Shown: piece by piece, positions 60,159 to 64,000 of the stretch
Layout of the letters: each line of letters begins with the position of its first letter
How positions within the stretch are numbered: the stretch's first letter is position 1
NCBI GenBank assembly: GCA_022457155.1
Contig: JAJGOT010000218.1
Location: forward strand, 862,001 to 926,000
Direction of reading: 5' to 3'
Length of the DNA stretch: 64,000 nucleotides
Origin: Cladopsammia gracilis
Lineage: Eukaryota; Cnidaria; Anthozoa; Scleractinia; Dendrophylliidae
Program-made: the position numbers and the translations under genes
Notes under the pieces: generated by a model
Told to the model about the DNA's origin: nothing
The model's database searches: none
What the model saw: the letters and a program-made list of their open reading frames with translations, nothing else

Positions 60159-60562
60159 GCTGTTACACGTAACAATGTTTTCATGCAACTTGTCTCACAA
60201 AACAATTGTTGCAAGTTGCACGCACAATTTTACACATCAAAATTTCTGGGCAAGTGTCTCGCGAAAACAATGTCGTAAGTAAAAAAAAAAACTGTTACAT
60301 TAATGCCGGGCTGTGATTGGTTGACTTATAAAGAGTGTGGCGAAACAAGTTGCAAGAGCCATGCCGTTTGTTACACGTATTTTTGTTGCGCAACTTGGTG
60401 AAATTTGCTGCAGAAAGTAGAAAACGATTCAACTTTTCGTGCAACTTAAAAAAAGAACAAAATTTCAGTTGCAGGAGGTGGTGTTACACGTAAAATCGTG
60501 CGCCAGCTTGCAACAGTTTTTTTGTCAGACAAGTTGCACGAAAAATCGTTATGTGTAACAGC
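60159..60562. mobile_element. MITE with GCTGTTACACGTAAC ends
   Basis: GCTGTTACACGTAACAATG and the inverted TGTGTAACAGC frame arms with TGCAACTTGTCTCAC-type words. The interior repeats CAAGTTGC in both orientations. No ORF. Confidence 0.7.
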
Positions 60563-60621
60563 AGCTTTAAAAATTATCACACAACACATTATATTGGCGG
60601 TTATAGAGTTGTTTTACTTTA

Positions 60622-61286
60622 GCCTGGTTTCCATATAATCGCAAGGATCGCAAGGATCGCAAGGATCGCAGCGATCGCAGACAAAAAACGGTGTTGTGCG
60701 ACCCTTGCGATCATATGGAAACCAAAATCTTTGCGATCCTTGCGATCGTTACGATCCTTGCGATTGCGATCGCAGAGATAGAAATATTTCTATCTCTGCG
60801 ATCCTTGCGATCGAGAGGTTTTTATATGGAAACCACTCTTGTGATCCTTGCGATCCAAAATGTCCCAGAAAACATTGCACCCCATTGCACCCCAAAGCCA
60901 TAATGCACTTAAAGTTCATCGGATCCAGGCCTACTCGACGTTTCCTTGTGATCGCTGCGATCATATGGAAACCTGAGGTCTCAGCGATCGCAAGAATCGC
61001 AGCGATCGTCGATCGTAACGATTGCTGCGATCGTTGCTTTGGGGATGCAATGGTTTCTGGGGCATTTTGGATCGCAAGGATCGCAAGAGTGGTTTCCATA
61101 TAAAAACCTCTCGATCGCAAGGATCGCAGAGATAGAAATTATTCTATCTTTGCGATCGCAATCGCAAGGATCGTAACGATCGCAAAGTTTTTGGTTTTCA
61201 TATGATCGCAAGGGTCGCACAACACCGTTTTTCTTCTGCGATCGTAACTATCACTGCGATCGTTGCGATTATATGGAAACCAGGCA
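60622..61286. mobile_element. 665-bp palindromic element dense in GATCGC
   Basis: GCCTGGTTTCCATATAATCG and the inverted CGATTATATGGAAACCAGGC are the ends. The two halves are near reverse complements, built of GCAAGGATC words and TTTCCATAT words in alternating orientation. GATC occurs dozens of times. The ORFs (for example rich in RDRNISISAILAI) are reading through the repeat and are not genes. Confidence 0.85.
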
Positions 61287-61303
61287 TTAGGGGCCGATTA
61301 CAT

Positions 61304-61635
61304 GGCGAATTTCAGCTCGGTAGGCAGGATGGAATTTTGTTGCACTTAATTTCAGCGAATTGCAGCCCAGGCTGGTAGCCCACACCGCCATGTTTTATTA
61401 AAAACAAATCATTGAGCATGCCCAAGTGCACTTTTCTACCCTGGTAACCTCGCTTTTCAGCCTGGGCTGAAATTTCATTCTGATTACATGAGGTTTAATT
61501 GTCAGCCCGTTTACCCGGGCTGAAATTTCCAGTCCGGTTTCAAAAATCGGGCTGAAGGGCTGAAACTTTCTTCATATAATCGCAAACGGCATTTTAAGAA
61601 ATCTCAGCCCGCCTAACCGCGCTGAAATTTCAGGG
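61304..61635. repeat. GGCTGAAATTTC-containing repeat region
   Basis: The word GGCTGAAATTTC or its inverse occurs several times (about 61324, 61357, 61460, 61525 and 61617), with AGCCCG and GGGCTG pairs that can fold. GATTACATG occurs near both 61301 and 61484. Probably another foldback element, boundaries unclear. Confidence 0.45.
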
Positions 61636-61930
61636 TTGATCTGACTACGTTAAAAAGACTTTGCGAGACACCATCACGACAGAAACCGATAAAGTAGGAT
61701 CGCAACCGTGGACAGCTGTTTCGTTGTTATTGCAACTCATCAGCACGGTGTAGAGAACTAAATGTCTAAAAAAGCATGGTTTTGTCCATGCGTTTTAATG
61801 TTCAGATCGGCCTTGTCCATCTACATTTCTCTTAGCGAGGCATCTTTGCGACACTATGGGCTCTTTGTCCCTCGGAACACGTGATGTGGCAGCACGTGAT
61901 TCGAGTGACAAATGAGTACATAGAACGGAA
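61636..61930. repeat. dispersed repeat shared with 14461-14770
   Basis: ACCATCACGACAGAAACCGA and GTGGACAGCTGTTTCGTTG match 14490-14560 in direct orientation, and GTCCATCTACATTTCTC through CACGTGATGTGGCAGC matches the 14640-14760 block inverted. It is thus a rearranged relative of the foldback element at 14340. Confidence 0.7.
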
Positions 61931-61982
61931 AACTAAATGCAAGGCTGATCGGAGAGCTATAAAGGGTATTTCATTGCCCAAT

Positions 61983-62013
61983 ATTTCGGTTAGGCAAAAC
62001 TAACCTTCATCAG
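61983..62013 (-). ncRNA. hammerhead ribozyme motif of a Penelope-like element
   Basis: Minus strand: CTGATGAAGGTTAG, loop TTTTGC, CTAACC, then GAAATATTGG. Stem II is six perfect base pairs between the CTGATGA and GAAA core segments. It lies about 140 bp after the stop of the GIY-YIG fragment on the same strand, the layout of Penelope-like elements with ribozymes in their terminal repeats. Confidence 0.65.
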
Positions 62014-62153
62014 GGGCTACAAAGAGCTAAGTAAAAATGGAGTAAAACGGTTACAAGATATAAAATGATTCAAATGAAAGGATTAAATATGATTGGTTAA
62101 CAAAAATAAACAGCAGAAACGTTAACAAAGGCTACTAAAAAAATTGAAATGTA

Positions 62154-62456
62154 TTAAGTTTCATCTCGCCTGTTCATCCCATAGGGTTCAAGAGCCTTGC
62201 CCTTGGAAATTAAAAATGCTTCCCTGGCCTTACGAATGGCGTCTCTGTCAGAGTTAATGAGTTCAAGGGGAATGAGTTCTTTGTCGTTGATTGAATGGCC
62301 AGGAAGAGTAAAGTGATCTGAAACGGCGGTAGGCTGATGAATGCGATGTGGGTTAATGGCTTTTTCGATTGCGCGTCTGTGTTCAACAAATCTGTCGCTG
62401 AGATGTCGTTTAGTCTCTCCTATGTATTGTACTTTGCATCTGCAGCACTGTATCAT
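62154..62456 (-). pseudogene. Penelope-like element GIY-YIG endonuclease fragment
   Basis: The reading VQYIGETKRHLSDRFVEHRR is a GIY-YIG variant with the downstream Arg and His, followed by VSDHFTLPGHS and RDAIRKAREAFLISKGK, the usual end of the Penelope-like protein. The RT domain is absent: the element is 5'-truncated at about 62460, next to an opposed second element end. Confidence 0.85.
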
Positions 62457-62522
62457 ATATATGAGATTCGTAGATGAGCATCCACTGATGATTGACCCAC
62501 TGACATGGAACTCATCCCATTA

Positions 62523-62632
62523 GAACTCATGCATTCATCTCGTGACGCTACACGCAAAGCAAGGGAGGGTTTATTAATAGAACGGGGTCAAACACTTGAA
62601 CCCAAGGGTATCAATAAGCGCGAGGAATTGTA
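62523..62632 (+). pseudogene. second Penelope-like GIY-YIG C-terminal fragment
   Basis: In frame: ELMHSSRDATRKAREGLLIE, then QTLEPKGINKREEL and a stop, homologous to the end of the minus-strand fragment (RDAIRKAREAFLISKGK, ALEPYGMNRRDE) but clearly diverged. Only about 36 residues remain. Confidence 0.8.
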
Positions 62633-62778
62633 AACCCCCCTATTTTATATTTTTAGCACATGTCATCTTTTATTACTTATCTTGTATTATTTGAATTTTG
62701 TAACGTTTTTGCTTGTAACCTATATTCCATTGTTTCTTGGTAATTTGAATTGTAACGATGTTGGCTATAATCAGTACC

Positions 62779-62810
62779 CTGAAGAAGTCAGGCCGTGCCT
62801 GACGAAATAT
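62779..62810 (+). ncRNA. hammerhead-like motif of the plus-strand Penelope element
   Basis: CTGAAGA, then AGTCAGGC, loop CGT, GCCTGAC and GAAATATTGG; stem II is seven perfect base pairs. It lies about 150 bp downstream of the plus-strand GIY-YIG stop, at the same relative position as in the minus-strand element. The ORF reading over it (62682-62987) is therefore not called. Confidence 0.65.
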
Positions 62811-63115
62811 TGGAAGGAATATTATAATCCGAGTTGTACAGTCAGCCTTGCTTTATTAGTTTTCGTATTTATATTAAATTTGCTGACTAGATCCACCAGG
62901 ATCCGACGCTCTTGCAGTTGTCCGTTGGCTATTGCCATACAGTGTTTATTTACCAACATCAATGTATTTTTTATGACCGTGTTATAAATAAATCTACGTA
63001 ATGAATACCTTTGTTTATCTGAGGTAGATTTTTAAGGATCAAATTTTACTGGCAAGCTTCCACAGACTTTAGTCTTCCTGTGTCCCAGAAAGAAAACGAT
63101 TGTGAAGTTGCAGAG

Positions 63116-63419
63116 ATGGATTCCTCTAACTCCTTGAAATCTCAACGAGTTCGTGATTTTCATCCATCAATTAGACCATCGTTTCTTTCCTTAATGTTAG
63201 TTTTCGCTTGCGGATGCCTCTGGATGAAGAATGAAACAACCAACGATCGACTGATAGCGCTAGAAAATCGCATGAACATGTTTCCACTGGAAGATCGTGT
63301 AAAGAGTGTCTCGATAGAAAATCATGAAAGAACGACTCTTAAGCCAACAGAAGAATCTGTGGAACTTCTTTTAAAGAAGATTCAGACACCTGTTACACAT
63401 AGCTTTCATTATAACCCAG
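63116..63419 (+). CDS. 5' exon of a probable type II membrane protein (partial)
   Basis: From ATG at 63116: MDSSNSLKSQRVRDFHPSIR, then a hydrophobic PSFLSLMLVFACGCLWM (about residues 21-37), then TNDRLIALENRMNMF, which looks like a short coiled coil. The exon ends YNP G|GTAAGAAT in phase 1. Basic residues before the hydrophobic segment fit type II topology (N-terminus inside). Such N-termini occur in membrane collagens, gliomedin-like and TNF-like proteins, but the extracellular part lies outside the window. CTTCCTGTGTCCCAG upstream resembles an acceptor, so this may be exon 2 with coding beginning earlier. A possible next exon after TATTTTAG at 63893 hits a stop soon and is not called. Confidence 0.55.
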
Positions 63420-64000
63420 GTAAGAATTGCAATTACACTGTCTTGTATAATTAGAGTTTAGAGATGCGATGAGACGTGTACCGCTTTTACATGTAAACTG
63501 ACATAATTTTTATTATGGAGTCTTGTTCCCGAGTCGCACATTATATTACAATTTTTATCGCTTTAATATAAAGTAAGGTTACGTTTTCATCAGATGTTCA
63601 TTTAAACATCATTAGAAAGTATAGTGTTTAATATAGCTCTATTGAAATATTTTTTCGGGGACTTATCCATTTAACCCGAAAACGGAGGCAATCATGAATA
63701 AATCGATTTTAGAGACTGCCGGGGGGGGGGGGGGGGGGAAGGGGGGGGGGAAAGGGGGTACTTGACCAATAATTGAGTACAGGGGTACCGCTGAGGGTCT
63801 GAGATCTTGACCCGGTTTAGGACATTAAAAAAAAAAAAAAGAAAAAGAAAACGAAAATACTTACCATGTCTGGACAACATTCTCTATTTTAGGACCCTAT
63901 CTAGCACAAGCACTAGCGGGAACCATACCCTGTCATATGAAAGTCATTTCATACAAGGGTTAACATTTGCTCTAACTTGCATCCAGACTCTCGCGGACCT
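63420..64000. other. intron or spacer at the right edge, with G-run
   Basis: A G-run interrupted by AA lies at about 63721-63757 and an A-run at about 63827-63840. No confident exon is seen before the window ends. Confidence 0.4.

Noticed and set aside
60691..61220. Overlapping ORFs with RDRNISISAILAI-like segments on both strands
   Set aside because: They come from the GATC-rich palindrome. The same words appear in both strands because the element is palindromic.
62682..62987. 101-residue ORF with hydrophobic segments
   Set aside because: It overlaps the Penelope-like terminal region and its hammerhead-like motif and is not preserved in the opposed element.
63893..63963. Candidate second exon after TATTTTAG
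   Set aside because: In the phase set by the first exon it stops after about 23 residues with no motif; evidence is insufficient.

Overview
The window looks like animal nuclear DNA, most likely from an anthozoan cnidarian and probably a stony coral. That is inference: the genes have GT-AG introns of several hundred to several thousand bases, the gene content is metazoan (death-effector plus Bcl-2-like domains, a mitochondrial-type prostaglandin E synthase 2, uromodulin-type D8C domains), and the intergenic DNA is AT-rich and packed with foldback elements, Penelope-like and LINE fragments and homopolymer G/C runs. No rRNA, CRISPR array or prokaryotic operon is visible.

Left half, about 1-37 kb: a dispersed family of three intact two-exon genes on the plus strand (8734-12860, 25772-32138, 34805-36914), plus an orphan fragment of a fourth terminal exon at 1106-1206. 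Each encodes about 271 residues. The N-terminal part reads as a death effector domain (RxDL motif). The C-terminal part reads as a Bcl-2 fold: a BH1-like segment with Trp and Gly at the right places, then a BH2-like G-S-W. The only coding intron lies directly after the BH2 tryptophan in phase 0, the place where vertebrate BCL2 is interrupted. Copies 2 and 3 share promoters with TATA boxes and are a recent duplication. In copy 1 the TATA box is separated from the ORF by a G-run/C-run insertion, and its 3' flank holds a higher-order minisatellite. The DNA between and inside these genes is largely mobile-element debris.

Middle, about 38-48 kb: a complete five-exon PTGES2 gene on the minus strand (38358-43704, 372 residues) with a tRNA-derived SINE in its first coding intron. 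To its right is a tRNA-Asn gene split in its T arm by a 1974-bp foldback element (44581-46554) with a 6-bp target duplication. The element carries a decayed integrase-like gene whose start lies inside the inverted arm. A PIF1-like helicase fragment sits in another TIR-bounded element at 46812-47822.

Right, about 49-59 kb: one minus-strand gene (49298-59325) for a secreted protein of about 879 residues, made of a signal peptide exon and seven D8C-domain exons, all joined in phase 1. Some are separated by 15-nt mini-exons encoding an A-P-S/T-P-S linker. This is an array grown by internal tandem duplication.

Right end, about 59.6-64 kb: several foldback elements, including a 665-bp palindrome dense in GATC; two opposed Penelope-like element 3' ends with GIY-YIG remnants and hammerhead-like motifs; and the first visible exon of a probable type II membrane protein that continues past the window. 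The main candidate for a previously undescribed system is the DED-Bcl-2 fusion family. The D8C array and the interrupted tRNA gene come next.
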